From NCBI GenBank assembly GCA_023653025.1, contig JAMNXS010000003.1, forward strand, positions 1-64,000: a stretch of 64,000 bases of DNA. The letters are read 5' to 3'. The position numbers and the translations under genes are program-made. Positions 1 through 8,295 of this stretch are shown piece after piece. The notes below the pieces were generated by a model. That model ran no database searches, was not told where the DNA came from, and saw only the letters and a program-made list of their open reading frames with translations. The DNA is from Burkholderiaceae bacterium (GTDB lineage: Bacteria; Pseudomonadota; Gammaproteobacteria; Burkholderiales; Burkholderiaceae_D). Within the stretch, counting starts at the first letter, position 1, and every line of letters begins with the position of its first letter.

Positions 1-873
1 CGCATCCTCGGCGGCGATTACCCGGGGCAGCAGCTGCATGACGGTTTCCCTGCTCAGTTTGCTGCAATATTGGGCCAACAGCGGCACTGCTCCCAGCAGC
101 AACATACGATCTTTGGCGGCGATCGCGCCCTTCGTACAGAAGCATTCCAATGCATCGATGCGGGGACCCGCCGCTGCCGGAAGGCGGTCATGCAGTTCTT
201 CGAAGGCCAACAGAAGCGCCTTGCCATCCTCGTCATTGGTGAAGCCGCTGTTGGTCCGGACCGCCTGTTCGTAGGTGTTCACGTAGTTCTGATAGTAGTC
301 CGTCAGGACGGCATCGACATCCGTAGGCAGCGACATCTTGGCTGTCTTCTCCATCAGTTGCCTTACCCCGAATACATCGCGCCGGTTCAGCGGCGCGTCG
401 GGATCACGGACAAACGCGATGAGGGCGTTCAGCGCCCGGCTCTCGCGCTCGGACAGCATGCCGAGATGCCGGCGGCATGCAGCCGCGAGATGGTCCGGAT
501 CCCGGAAGTAGGCTTGCGTGAGCGGTCGCAGAGTTCCAGGAACCGCAACCTTGCTTTGTACCGCTTCCGCCAGCACGGCAGACAACTCGCCGGCCGACAC
601 CGTACGGAAAGGATGCTTGTCCAGACGGGTGGCCAAGGCTTGTGCCGTGACGAGATGCCGGACACCGTCTTTGTCGAGAAAGCTCCTGACCTGTTGTCGC
701 GCCTCCCATTGCATCAGGGGCGTGAGCAACAGCCGTTTGAGTTGTTTGAACTTGCCTGACGGCGTATCGGCCGGATAGATCAGGCGTGTCTCGAGGGAGC
801 CCGGCGTGAGGGGGGCGATCCTGGCCAGCAGGGGCGGTTCGGCAGCGGCGGCGGAGCGTGCGGGTCCATGCAT
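1..873 (-). CDS. Unrecognised protein, C-terminus cut by the window edge
   Basis: An open frame of 291 codons runs without a stop from an ATG at 873 to the left edge, so the C-terminus is missing. An AAGGTG stretch lies 4 bases before the ATG. The sequence is soluble-looking and mostly helix-forming, with no signal peptide, membrane segment or catalytic motif that I recognise. The first 15 residues are Ala/Pro/Ser-rich, and a Tyr/Asn-rich stretch (DYYQNYVNTYEQ) lies near residue 200. Base composition is lower in GC than the housekeeping genes (33 of 60 at 241-300), which suggests acquired DNA. A secreted effector is possible, given the chaperone/cargo cassette at 20.7 kb, but nothing in the sequence proves it. 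The antisense frame here is a shadow. Confidence 0.7.
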   Translation of the reverse strand, partial: MHGPARSAAAAEPPLLARIAPLTPGSLETRLIYPADTPSGKFKQLKRLLLTPLMQWEARQQVRSFLDKDGVRHLVTAQALATRLDKHPFRTVSAGELSAVLAEAVQSKVAVPGTLRPLTQAYFRDPDHLAAACRRHLGMLSERESRALNALIAFVRDPDAPLNRRDVFGVRQLMEKTAKMSLPTDVDAVLTDYYQNYVNTYEQAVRTNSGFTNDEDGKALLLAFEELHDRLPAAAGPRIDALECFCTKGAIAAKDRMLLLGAVPLLAQYCSKLSRETVMQLLPRVIAAEDA

Positions 874-1002
874 GCGGCACCTTGCGATGTTCCCGCCCGG
901 CCGGATTGCCGGGCGACGGCAGAGGACAGAGGGAGTGCGTAGACGCGTTGCGGAAAAACTACAAAACCAGTGATTTAGATTGCTCCGACAAAGCGCTCAA
1001 AA

Positions 1003-1782
1003 TCAGTGCAGCAAATTTTGGTTTTGTTCCGGCCTGTCAAACACGGCTGTGTAGGTGGGATAGAAGGAGCAGTACATCACGAGGGTGAGGATCACCGACA
1101 GCGGCATCAAGAGCATCACGGTAACGAGGGTCTTGCCGAGCAGTAAGCCGAGGATGGCACTGATAATCGCGGGCACGGCGATGCCGGCCACGATCCAGCC
1201 CAGTGCGTAGGCGAGGAAGGCCTTGCCGCAGCGGCGCACGGCGAAGAAGCTGTAGAAAATGGCTTTGAACAGTCCCATGCGCTGCCAAGTCGCCAGTGGC
1301 GCGGCGTGCCAGAAGCCCATCGCGAACGGCAAGTACACCAGCGCGGCAAACAGCATGGCCAGCGGCAGGCCGGCCACGGCCACGTCTTCATCGTCCGGTT
1401 TCAGCTGACCGGACATCAGCTTCCAGAAAACACCGCCGTCGATCAGCGATGACGCGGCCACCGCCAGTACGGCGGCCAGCAGATAGAGCGCGCCCAGCCG
1501 AAGCAGCGTGCCCAGGGCCGGCGAGCGGAAGGCCGTCAGCAGTAGGTTGGGCCGAACCTTGCGTCCGGCCTCGATCTCGACGCACGCCTGCATGAAGGCC
1601 ATCGTGAAGGCCGGCACCAGCAGTAGCGGCAGCAACTGTCCGACGAGCGGGACCAGCGACAGCGAGAACATCAGCAGCATGTACAGCAGGAACAGCATCG
1701 ACAGCTCGGCCGGCTGCCTGCGGAACAGCGCGAAGCCTTGCTGGATCCAGGCGATGCCGGCGCTGGCGGGTAGGCGCTCCAT
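1003..1782 (-). CDS. BPSS1780-family integral membrane protein
   Basis: This is a 259-residue polytopic membrane protein with about six hydrophobic segments, beginning near residues 36-75 (rich in Leu, Met and Val) and ending with two close helices before a short polar tail. Its function is unknown; the family is common in Burkholderiales next to homoserine kinase. A longer in-frame extension upstream of MERLPAS is rejected because it overlaps thrB and has Arg-rich shadow composition. The chosen ATG shares one base with the thrB stop codon, so the two genes are probably translationally coupled. The family assignment rests on sequence character and context. Confidence 0.8.
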   Translation of the reverse strand: MERLPASAGIAWIQQGFALFRRQPAELSMLFLLYMLLMFSLSLVPLVGQLLPLLLVPAFTMAFMQACVEIEAGRKVRPNLLLTAFRSPALGTLLRLGALYLLAAVLAVAASSLIDGGVFWKLMSGQLKPDDEDVAVAGLPLAMLFAALVYLPFAMGFWHAAPLATWQRMGLFKAIFYSFFAVRRCGKAFLAYALGWIVAGIAVPAIISAILGLLLGKTLVTVMLLMPLSVILTLVMYCSFYPTYTAVFDRPEQNQNLLH

Positions 1783-2738
1783 CAGGCGAGGGCCTCGACA
1801 GGATGCGCGATCCGGTGCCGCAGGATGCGCTCGAAATGCGTGGGATCGTGCGGCGTCAGCATCTCGGCCTCGCGCGGCAGGTAATAGTCGAATAGCCGCG
1901 ACAGCCAGAAGCGCAGCGCGGCCGCGCGCAGCATCGCCGGCCACGCTCGCCTCTCTTCGTCGGTAAACGGGCGCACGTCGGCATAGGCGTCGAGCATGGC
2001 ACGCACGCGCACCGGATCGCTTGCACCGGTGTCGAGAGCTATGCACCAGTCATTCACAGTCACGGCCACGTCGAACAGCCAGGTGTCGCAGCCGGCAAAA
2101 AAGAAATCGAAGAAGCCCGACAGCCGCTCGCCGTCGAACATCACGTTGTTGCGGAACAGGTCGGCATGGATCGGGCCGTTGGGCAGGGCGTCGTACACAT
2201 CCGAAGCGGCGAACGCCTCCTGGAAATGCATCTCGGCACGCAGCAGTTGCTGCGCCTCCTCCGGGATATAGGGCAGCACCACCGGCGTGGTCTCGCGCCA
2301 CCATTCGAGCCCGCGCAGGTTGGGCTGGTAGAGCGGATAGTCCTGCGCGGCGACGTGCATCTTCGCGAGCATGGCGCCTACCTCGCGGCAGTGAACGGGG
2401 GCGGGCGCCGGTATCCAGTCGCCTTCGAGCCGCGTGACGATGGCCGCCGGCTTGCCGTGCAGCGCATTGATGATCTCGTTGCGGTCGCTGGCGATGGGCG
2501 CGGGCACACTGACGCCGCGTTCGGCCAGGTGCCGCATCAGGTGCAGGTAGAACGGCAACTGCTCAAAGCTCAGCTTCTCGAAAATGGTCAGCACGAACTC
2601 GCCGCGCTCGGCCGAGAGAAAGAAATTGCTGTTTTCAATGCCGGAAGAAATGCCCTTGATCGACCGGACGGTGCCGATCGGGAAGCGGGCCGCCCACGGG
2701 GTGATCTGCTCCAGCGTGACCGGGGTAAAAACTGCCAT
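1782..2738 (-). CDS. thrB: Homoserine kinase, aminoglycoside-phosphotransferase fold
   Basis: Phosphorylates L-homoserine with ATP to O-phosphohomoserine, the step before threonine synthase, in the cytoplasm. The 318-residue length and layout match the type II (choline-kinase/APH-like) enzyme of beta- and gammaproteobacteria rather than the GHMP-type enzyme of E. coli. The catalytic loop HADLFRNN is at residues 191-198, and a metal-binding Asp in DFFFAG is at about 211. An N-terminal nucleotide-binding lobe has [13 protein letters not shown] at about residues 29-41. It lies 60 bp after the DUF2782-like gene and is coupled to the membrane protein downstream. No strong ribosome binding site is visible. 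Confidence 0.95.
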   Translation of the reverse strand: MAVFTPVTLEQITPWAARFPIGTVRSIKGISSGIENSNFFLSAERGEFVLTIFEKLSFEQLPFYLHLMRHLAERGVSVPAPIASDRNEIINALHGKPAAIVTRLEGDWIPAPAPVHCREVGAMLAKMHVAAQDYPLYQPNLRGLEWWRETTPVVLPYIPEEAQQLLRAEMHFQEAFAASDVYDALPNGPIHADLFRNNVMFDGERLSGFFDFFFAGCDTWLFDVAVTVNDWCIALDTGASDPVRVRAMLDAYADVRPFTDEERRAWPAMLRAAALRFWLSRLFDYYLPREAEMLTPHDPTHFERILRHRIAHPVEALA

Positions 2739-2798
2739 AAATGAAATCGGAAAGTGTCGAAAGTGCCGCCTGCTGCTTTGGCGGGCGAGCCGAGTGTT

Positions 2799-3155
2799 TC
2801 AGCGCCCGGGCGGCGGCGGGGCCGGGATGTCGGCCCGGGGCTTGCTCCGGAACTGAAAGATTTCCCAGGTGGCCGCGCGCCCGCCTTCCTGGTAGTGAGG
2901 CATCTGCTCGGCCGGCGTCACGTGATAGACATTGCTGCCGCGCTGCACCCGCACCGAGGTCACGGCATTTTGCTCGCGGCGCTGGGTGATGCTGGTCACG
3001 CCATCGGGCACGCGGGTCGAAGCATCCGGGTTCGACGGCACCGGCTCGGCTGCCAGCGCGACGCAGGCAGAGACAGCGGCAAGCAGGCCGCCGAGCAAGC
3101 GGACGATAGGTGCGACGGTATGCGGGTAAAGCAGGCTGGTCGTGGGCTGTTCCAT
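2799..3155 (-). CDS. Small exported protein, DUF2782-like
   Basis: About 118 residues. An N-terminal signal peptide has its hydrophobic core at about residues 17-32 and a likely cleavage after ALA, before AEPVPSN. A short domain with the pattern RVQRGSNVYHVTPAE follows, resembling the DUF2782 fold, whose function is unknown. The Pro-rich C-terminus ends in PPPPGR. Two starts are possible. The ATG at 3185 would leave only a few bases of leader after the -10 box at 3201-3206, so the ATG at 3155 is preferred. It is the first recognised gene of the thrB transcription unit and is divergent from polA. The family call is moderate because the domain is short. Confidence 0.65.
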   Translation of the reverse strand: MEQPTTSLLYPHTVAPIVRLLGGLLAAVSACVALAAEPVPSNPDASTRVPDGVTSITQRREQNAVTSVRVQRGSNVYHVTPAEQMPHYQEGGRAATWEIFQFRSKPRADIPAPPPPGR

Positions 3156-3200
3156 CGGGACGGTCCGCAGTGGGCGCCGACGCATAGGCGCGATGGGCGC

Positions 3201-3206
3201 ATTTTA
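3201..3206 (-). promoter_or_regulatory. Probable -10 box for the DUF2782/thrB unit
   Basis: TAAAAT on the minus strand, followed by GCGCCC. The same -10 plus GC-rich discriminator occurs before the ZIP gene, xseB and nudJ in this window. No good -35 hexamer is visible. Confidence 0.5.
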
Positions 3207-3314
3207 CAGGAAGCCGTGATGCGGTTCGGTCTTGGTAGGCACAATGTCGCGTGCCTCGCAGAACGCGAAGATCGCCTCGACCGCGCTGGCGGGCTGGTCG
3301 ATGAACTCTGCCAT
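3204..3314 (-). CDS. Possible 36-residue small protein
   Basis: A short frame with an ATG at 3314 and a TAA at 3204-3206 encodes MAEFIDQPASAVEAIFAFCE and ends PHHGFL. Third codon positions are mostly G or C, as in the real genes here. The composition is protein-like, with alternating acidic and hydrophobic residues and no Arg-rich shadow character. Against it, there is no Shine-Dalgarno sequence, and its stop overlaps the presumed -10 box of the next gene. It lies between DUF2782 and polA. No homology is recognised; it could also be the relic of a longer gene. Confidence 0.3.
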   Translation of the reverse strand: MAEFIDQPASAVEAIFAFCEARDIVPTKTEPHHGFL

Positions 3315-3412
3315 AATCGTGAATGTTTGCCACGATTTGCCGGCCTTGCGCGACGTGAGCGCTCCCCTGTCAGTTGCCGCAGCCGCGGCACGAATTTCCG
3401 GTCGCTATCCAT

Positions 3413-6166
3413 ATGAATAAAACCCTGTTGCTGGTGGACGGTTCGAGCTATCTGTACCGTGCATTCCACGCGATGCCCGATCTGCGCAACGCAGACGGCG
3501 CACCCACCGGTGCCATCTACGGCATGATCAACATGCTGCGCCGCCTGCGCCAGGACGTCGAGGCAGCCTACATTGCCTGCGTGTTCGACGCAAAAGGCAA
3601 GACCTTCCGCGACGACCTCTATCCTGATTACAAGGCGCACCGGCCGTCGATGCCGGAAGACCTCGCGCGACAGATCGAGCCTATTCATGAGGTGGTACGC
3701 GCGCTCGGCTGGCCGATCCTGATGGTCGAGGGCATCGAGGCCGACGACGTGATCGGCACGCTGGCCTGCGAAGCGACCGGCGCCGGCCTGAAGACCATCG
3801 TCTCGACCGGCGACAAAGACCTTGCGCAGCTCGTCAATGACCATGTCACCCTCGTCAACACGATGAGCAATGAGACGCTCGACTGCGAGGGCGTGATCGC
3901 GAAGTTCGGCGTGCCGCCCGAGCGCATCATCGATTACCTGACGCTGGTCGGCGACACGGTCGACAACGTCCCCGGCGTCGAGAAGGTGGGCCCGAAAACG
4001 GCGGTGAAGTGGCTGACCCAGTACGGCTCGCTCGACGGCGTGATTGCGCAGGCGGCCGAGATCGGTGGCGTGGTCGGCGAGAACCTGCGCAAGGCGCTCG
4101 CCTGGCTGCCGCTATCGCGCGAGCTGGTCACGGTGAAGTGCGATTGCGATTTGTCCGGCCATCATGTGTCCATCCTCGATTCGCTGTGCCAGCAGCCGGA
4201 GGACAAGGCGGCGCTGAAAGAATTCTTCGAGAAAATGGGCTTCCGCAGCTGGCTGCGCGAGTTGAACGCCGAACTGCTCGCAGCGTCGACCGACCGACCG
4301 GCCGCCAATACCGGCGACGGCGACGCACAAGCGGCGCTGTTTGCTGCCGAGCCGCCGGCGGAAACCCGCTACGAAGCCGTGACGACCGAGGCGCAGCTTG
4401 ATGCGTGGATCGCAACCATCGCTGCCGCCGGCCTGACTGCGATCGATACCGAAACCACGTCGCTAGACGCCATGCGCGCCGAGTTGGTCGGCATCTCGCT
4501 GTGCTGCGAGCCGGGCAGGGCGGCTTACATTCCGCTCGCGCACCGCTACCCGGGCGTACCCGATCAGCTGGGCCGCGACCACGTGCTCGCCAGGCTCAAG
4601 CCCTGGCTCGAGGATGCGTCAAAGCCGAAACTCGGGCAGCACCTGAAATACGACAGCCACGTGCTGGAGAACTACGGCATTCGCGTGCAGGGCGTCGCGC
4701 ACGATACGCTGCTCGAGTCGTATGTGTTCGAGTCGCACAAAAGCCACGACATGGACAGCCTCGCGCTGCGCTGGCTGGACAGGAAAACCATCGCCTACCA
4801 GGACGTCTGCGGCAAGGGCGCGTCGCAGATCGGTTTCGACGAGGTGTCGGTTGAGCGCGCCACCGAGTATGCGGCCGAGGACGCGGACGTGACGCTGCAG
4901 CTGCATCATGTGATCTGGCCGCGCGTGGAAAAGCATGACGGCCTGCGCTTCGTCTACCAGCAGGTCGAATTGCCGACGGCGCGCGTGCTGCAGCGGATGG
5001 AGCGCAATGGCGTGCTGATCGACGTCGACCGGCTGAACGCGCAGTCGCACGAGCTCGGCATCAGGCTGCTAGAGCTCGAGAAGCAGGCCCACGAACTGGC
5101 CGGCCAGCCGTTCAACCTGAATTCGCCGAAGCAGATCGGTGAGATTTTCTTCGACAGGCTGAAGCTGCCGGTGGTGAAGAAAACCGCCAGTGGCGCGCCG
5201 TCGACCGACGAGGAAGTGCTGCAGAAGCTGGCAGAGGATTATCCGCTGCCCAAGCTGCTACTCGACTACCGCAGCCTCGCGAAGCTGAAGTCCACCTATA
5301 CCGACAAGCTGCCGAAGATGGTGAACCCGGCCACCGGCCGCGTGCATACCAACTACGGGCAGGCGATCGCGGTGACGGGGCGGCTGTCGTCGAACGATCC
5401 GAATCTGCAGAACATTCCGGTGCGCACCGCCGAGGGACGCCGCATCCGCGAGGCCTTCGTACCGTCGTCGGGCAACGTGATCGTCTCGGCCGACTACTCG
5501 CAGATCGAGCTGCGCATCATGGCCCATCTGTCGGAAGACCCGGCCATGCTGCGCGCCTTCGCCTCCGGCGAGGACATCCATCGCGCCACCGCCGCCGAAA
5601 TCTTCGGCGTGCCGGCGGCCGAGGTGCAGGCCGAGCAGCGGCGCGCAGCGAAGGTTATCAACTTCGGTCTCATCTACGGGATGAGCGTGTTCGGCCTGGC
5701 CGGTAACCTCGGCGTCGAGCGCTCGGCCGCGCAGATGTACATGGACAAATACTTCACCCGCTTCGCCGGCGTGAAGCGCTTCATGGACGACATCCGGCAG
5801 CAGGCAAAATCGCACGGTTTCGTGGAAACGGTGTTCGGGCGCCGCCTGTGGCTGCCGGAGATCAATTCGCCGAACGGCCCGCGCAGGCAGGCTGCAGAGC
5901 GTGCGGCGATCAATGCGCCGATGCAGGGCACCGCCGCCGACCTGATCAAGCTGGCGATGGTCGCGGTGCAGGACTGGCTGGAGCGCGAGCGGCTTGGCAC
6001 GCTGATGGTGATGCAGGTGCATGACGAACTGGTGCTCGACGTGCCGCAGGACGAGCTGGCGCGGGTGACGGAAAAGCTGCCGCAGCTGATGGCCGGCGTC
6101 GCGGCGTTGAAAGTGCCGCTGGTGGCCGAGGTCGGTGCAGGGGCGAACTGGGAGGAGGCGCATTGA
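3413..6166 (+). CDS. polA: DNA polymerase I
   Basis: Repair and Okazaki-fragment polymerase of 917 residues with all three classical domains. The 5'-nuclease occupies about residues 1-260 (EGIEADDVIGTLA and GDTVDNVPGV). The 3'-5' proofreading exonuclease starts with AIDTETTSLD at about residue 342, so the metal-binding Asp and Glu are intact. The polymerase palm carries motif A DYSQIELR near 693 and motif C QVHDEL near 868. The start chosen is the ATG before NKTLLLVDGSSYLYRAF, because the 13 residues upstream in frame are not conserved-looking. No Shine-Dalgarno sequence is visible. The long antisense frame opposite its 3' half is a high-GC shadow. Confidence 0.98.
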   Translation: MNKTLLLVDGSSYLYRAFHAMPDLRNADGAPTGAIYGMINMLRRLRQDVEAAYIACVFDAKGKTFRDDLYPDYKAHRPSMPEDLARQIEPIHEVVRALGWPILMVEGIEADDVIGTLACEATGAGLKTIVSTGDKDLAQLVNDHVTLVNTMSNETLDCEGVIAKFGVPPERIIDYLTLVGDTVDNVPGVEKVGPKTAVKWLTQYGSLDGVIAQAAEIGGVVGENLRKALAWLPLSRELVTVKCDCDLSGHHVSILDSLCQQPEDKAALKEFFEKMGFRSWLRELNAELLAASTDRPAANTGDGDAQAALFAAEPPAETRYEAVTTEAQLDAWIATIAAAGLTAIDTETTSLDAMRAELVGISLCCEPGRAAYIPLAHRYPGVPDQLGRDHVLARLKPWLEDASKPKLGQHLKYDSHVLENYGIRVQGVAHDTLLESYVFESHKSHDMDSLALRWLDRKTIAYQDVCGKGASQIGFDEVSVERATEYAAEDADVTLQLHHVIWPRVEKHDGLRFVYQQVELPTARVLQRMERNGVLIDVDRLNAQSHELGIRLLELEKQAHELAGQPFNLNSPKQIGEIFFDRLKLPVVKKTASGAPSTDEEVLQKLAEDYPLPKLLLDYRSLAKLKSTYTDKLPKMVNPATGRVHTNYGQAIAVTGRLSSNDPNLQNIPVRTAEGRRIREAFVPSSGNVIVSADYSQIELRIMAHLSEDPAMLRAFASGEDIHRATAAEIFGVPAAEVQAEQRRAAKVINFGLIYGMSVFGLAGNLGVERSAAQMYMDKYFTRFAGVKRFMDDIRQQAKSHGFVETVFGRRLWLPEINSPNGPRRQAAERAAINAPMQGTAADLIKLAMVAVQDWLERERLGTLMVMQVHDELVLDVPQDELARVTEKLPQLMAGVAALKVPLVAEVGAGANWEEAH

Positions 6167-6248
6167 GCGCACCGGGATTGATCGAACGGGGATCCCGGCC
6201 CAGCCGCCTCGCGGCCACCGGCGATGCGTGATCTCGTCGCGAAGATCG

Positions 6249-6254
6249 TAAAAT
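6249..6254 (+). promoter_or_regulatory. Probable -10 box for the ZIP gene
   Basis: TAAAAT followed by AGCGGG, the same 12-base block as before xseB at 10576. It lies 60 bases before the presumed ATT start. No clear -35 hexamer is seen. Confidence 0.5.
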
Positions 6255-6313
6255 AGCGGGCTTGCATAGGCCGGGCGGCCCCGCCGTCCGCGCTGCCACT
6301 TCGGGAAAAACAA

Positions 6314-7096
6314 ATTAACACCACGCTGTCCTACATCCTGCTGGCCACGGCGCTCGGCGGGCTCCTGAGCATTTCTGCTGCGGCCTTCCTGTCGTACCGG
6401 CTGCTGTCGCGCATGGTCGAGCGGCTGGTCAGCCTGTCGGTCGGCATTCTGCTGTCGACCTCGCTGCTGCATGCGCTGCCCGAGGCTTTCGAGTCTGAGG
6501 CCAATCCCCATGTGCTGTTTACGACCTTGCTGGGCGGCCTGCTTGGCTTCTTCCTGCTCGAAAAGCTCGCCATCCTCCGGCACTCGCATCACTATGAAGG
6601 CGACGGGCACGGGCACGAACATGGCCACGACGCGCACGAGGCCGGCAAATCGGGCTGGATGATTCTGATCGGCGATAGCCTGCACAACTTCACCGACGGC
6701 GTGCTGATCGCCGCCGCTTTCCTGGCCGACATCAAGCTTGGCATCATCACCGCGCTGGCGATCACGGCGCATGAAATACCGCAGGAGATCGGCGATTTCA
6801 TCGTGCTGCTGAATGCCGGCCTGACGAAAACCCGTGCCTATGTGTACAACCTGATCTGCAGCCTGATGGCCGTGGTCGGCGGCATCGTCGGCTATGTCGC
6901 GCTCGGCCAGGGCCTGCATCTGGTGCCGTATGTGCTGGTGCTGGCTTCGTCGGGCTTCATCTATATCGCCGTCAGCGACCTGATGCCGCAGATGCAGCGC
7001 CGCGCCACCCTACGCGAGACGGTGCCGCAGGTGATCCTGATCGCGGTCGGCGTGGGAATCGTGCTGCTGCTGACGCAGCAGTTTCATGTGCATTGA
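6314..7096 (+). CDS. ZIP-family divalent metal transporter, apparent ATT start
   Basis: Inner-membrane ZIP transporter for zinc or related divalent metals. Signature motifs are present: HNFTDG in one helix, HEIPQE in the next, and a cytoplasmic His-rich loop with HSHH and HGHEHGHDAH. The first ATG in frame is at 6413, but the frame upstream encodes a good first membrane helix (LSYILLATALGGLLSISAAA). That segment begins at codon ATT (6314) directly before NTTLSYIL, where an initiator Met would be expected. No ATG, GTG or TTG exists in frame between the stop at 6254 and 6413. Starting at 6413 would delete helix 1. With ATT the protein has 260 residues. ATT initiation is known but rare; a recent ATG-to-ATT change or a sequencing error is also possible. 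Confidence 0.75.
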   Translation: MNTTLSYILLATALGGLLSISAAAFLSYRLLSRMVERLVSLSVGILLSTSLLHALPEAFESEANPHVLFTTLLGGLLGFFLLEKLAILRHSHHYEGDGHGHEHGHDAHEAGKSGWMILIGDSLHNFTDGVLIAAAFLADIKLGIITALAITAHEIPQEIGDFIVLLNAGLTKTRAYVYNLICSLMAVVGGIVGYVALGQGLHLVPYVLVLASSGFIYIAVSDLMPQMQRRATLRETVPQVILIAVGVGIVLLLTQQFHVH

Positions 7097-7120
7097 GGCG
7101 GCAGGTTCCTCGGCGGTGAC

Positions 7121-7281
7121 GGCGGGTTTCGCCTGCGGCTCTACCCGCCCTACGGTTCCGCCGGTGACTTGTGGGTTCTGCTGGCAGTCGTGGCGGGTTT
7201 CGCTTCGCTCTACCCGCCCTATGGCATTGCGTACAAGTTGGCAGGGGCGTAGGGCGGATGGAGCGCAGCGACATCCGCCAT
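7121..7281. repeat. Three REP-like palindromic repeats
   Basis: Three copies of a roughly 34-base imperfect palindrome lie at 7121-7155, 7192-7224 (direct) and 7249-7281 (inverted). Each has GGCGGGTTTCGC or a variant, a short GC-rich loop, and CTACCCGCCCTA. They fill the gap between the convergent ZIP and sulfurtransferase genes, where they may end transcription from both sides. A second set with nearly the same sequence lies at 13638-13728. Confidence 0.75.
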
Positions 7282-7291
7282 ATCTTGCCGC

Positions 7292-8149
7292 TTACGCCGC
7301 CCCCGTCGCCACCGGCCTTGCCGGATCCGCGCTCCACTCGCTCCACGATCCCGGATACAGGGCCGCGCCTGGCAGCCCTGCAAGCTCCATGGCCAGCAAA
7401 TTGTGGCAGGCCGAGATGCCCGAACCGCATTGCGCGATCGTTGTCTCCGGGCTCTTGATCAGTGCCGAGAATTCCGAGCGCAGCGCACCGGCCGGCTTGA
7501 AGCGGCCGTCCGGCTGCAGGTTGTCCTTGAACGGCCGGTTCTTTGCGCCGGGTATGTGGCCGGCGACCGGATCGATGACCTCGTTCTCGCCGCGGAAGCG
7601 ATCGGCGGCGCGCGCATCGATGACGGTTCTGGCCCGCGCCGAGAGGTTGGCCAGCACGTCGCCGGCGCTGACCGCATTGGCCAGCGACGGCTGCAGCGTG
7701 ATCGACCCGCGCGGGCGGTTGATGAGTTCCGGCGTCAGCGTACCGCCGGCGGCCAGCCAGGCCGGCAGCCCGCCGTCGAGCACGGCCACGCCGTGATGCC
7801 CGATCCAGCGCAGCATCCACCACAAGCGTGACGCGAACATCCCGCCGTGGGCGTCATAGGCGATGACCTGCGAGTTCGGGTAGATGCCGAAATCACGCAA
7901 GGTCTCGATGAAGGACTCGGGCGAGGGCAGCGGATGACGGCCGCGAAACGCGCCGTCCGCAGCGGGCGACTTGTCGGACAGGTGAATATCCGGATCCGCA
8001 TGCTGTGCACCCGGAATGTGGCCCTCGGCGAACGCGGCCGGACCGGCCCTGGGGTCGGTCAGTTCGGAACGGCAATCGAGGATCACGAAATTCGGATTGG
8101 CCAGGTGCTGCATCAATTCCGCAGCAGTGATCAGCGTGGTAAACGGCAT
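7292..8149 (-). CDS. sseA: Sulfurtransferase (3-mercaptopyruvate/thiosulfate type)
   Basis: Two tandem rhodanese domains in 285 residues. The N-terminal domain is inactive in catalysis; the C-terminal one carries the persulfide-forming Cys at about residue 241 in CGSGISA. The CGSGxTA-type loop points to a 3-mercaptopyruvate sulfurtransferase rather than a classic thiosulfate rhodanese, but substrate cannot be settled from sequence. It transfers sulfur to cyanide or thiol acceptors in the cytoplasm. An AAGGAG ribosome site lies before the ATG. A 105-bp inverted-repeat element separates it from the DMT transporter gene upstream on the same strand. Confidence 0.9.
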   Translation of the reverse strand: MPFTTLITAAELMQHLANPNFVILDCRSELTDPRAGPAAFAEGHIPGAQHADPDIHLSDKSPAADGAFRGRHPLPSPESFIETLRDFGIYPNSQVIAYDAHGGMFASRLWWMLRWIGHHGVAVLDGGLPAWLAAGGTLTPELINRPRGSITLQPSLANAVSAGDVLANLSARARTVIDARAADRFRGENEVIDPVAGHIPGAKNRPFKDNLQPDGRFKPAGALRSEFSALIKSPETTIAQCGSGISACHNLLAMELAGLPGAALYPGSWSEWSADPARPVATGAA

Positions 8150-8185
8150 CAGCAGGTCTCCTTGTCGTTATTGTGAGGAAGCTTC

Positions 8186-8290
8186 AGAGCCTGTCTCGTC
8201 AGGCCGCCAGCGGCGTTGGCAGTCTCCTGCCGACCGTCTGGTCTGTTTGCGGAACCGCCGCCTTGCTGCCGACCTGATGAGACAGGCTCT
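8186..8290. mobile_element. MITE-like element with 18-bp terminal inverted repeats
   Basis: The left end AGAGCCTGTCTCGTCAGG (8186-8203) and the reverse complement of the right end (8273-8290) match at 17 of 18 positions. The element is flanked by TTC on both sides (8183-8185 and 8291-8293), which looks like a 3-bp target duplication. It has no coding capacity. Ends of this kind occur in IS5-like elements, so a non-autonomous derivative is inferred; a simple long hairpin terminator is the alternative. Confidence 0.5.
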
Positions 8291-8295
8291 TTCTA

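Noticed and set aside
5258-6919. 553-codon frame antisense to polA and the ZIP gene
   Set aside because: His/Arg/Gln-rich composition of a high-GC shadow; the sense strand carries two well-defined genes.
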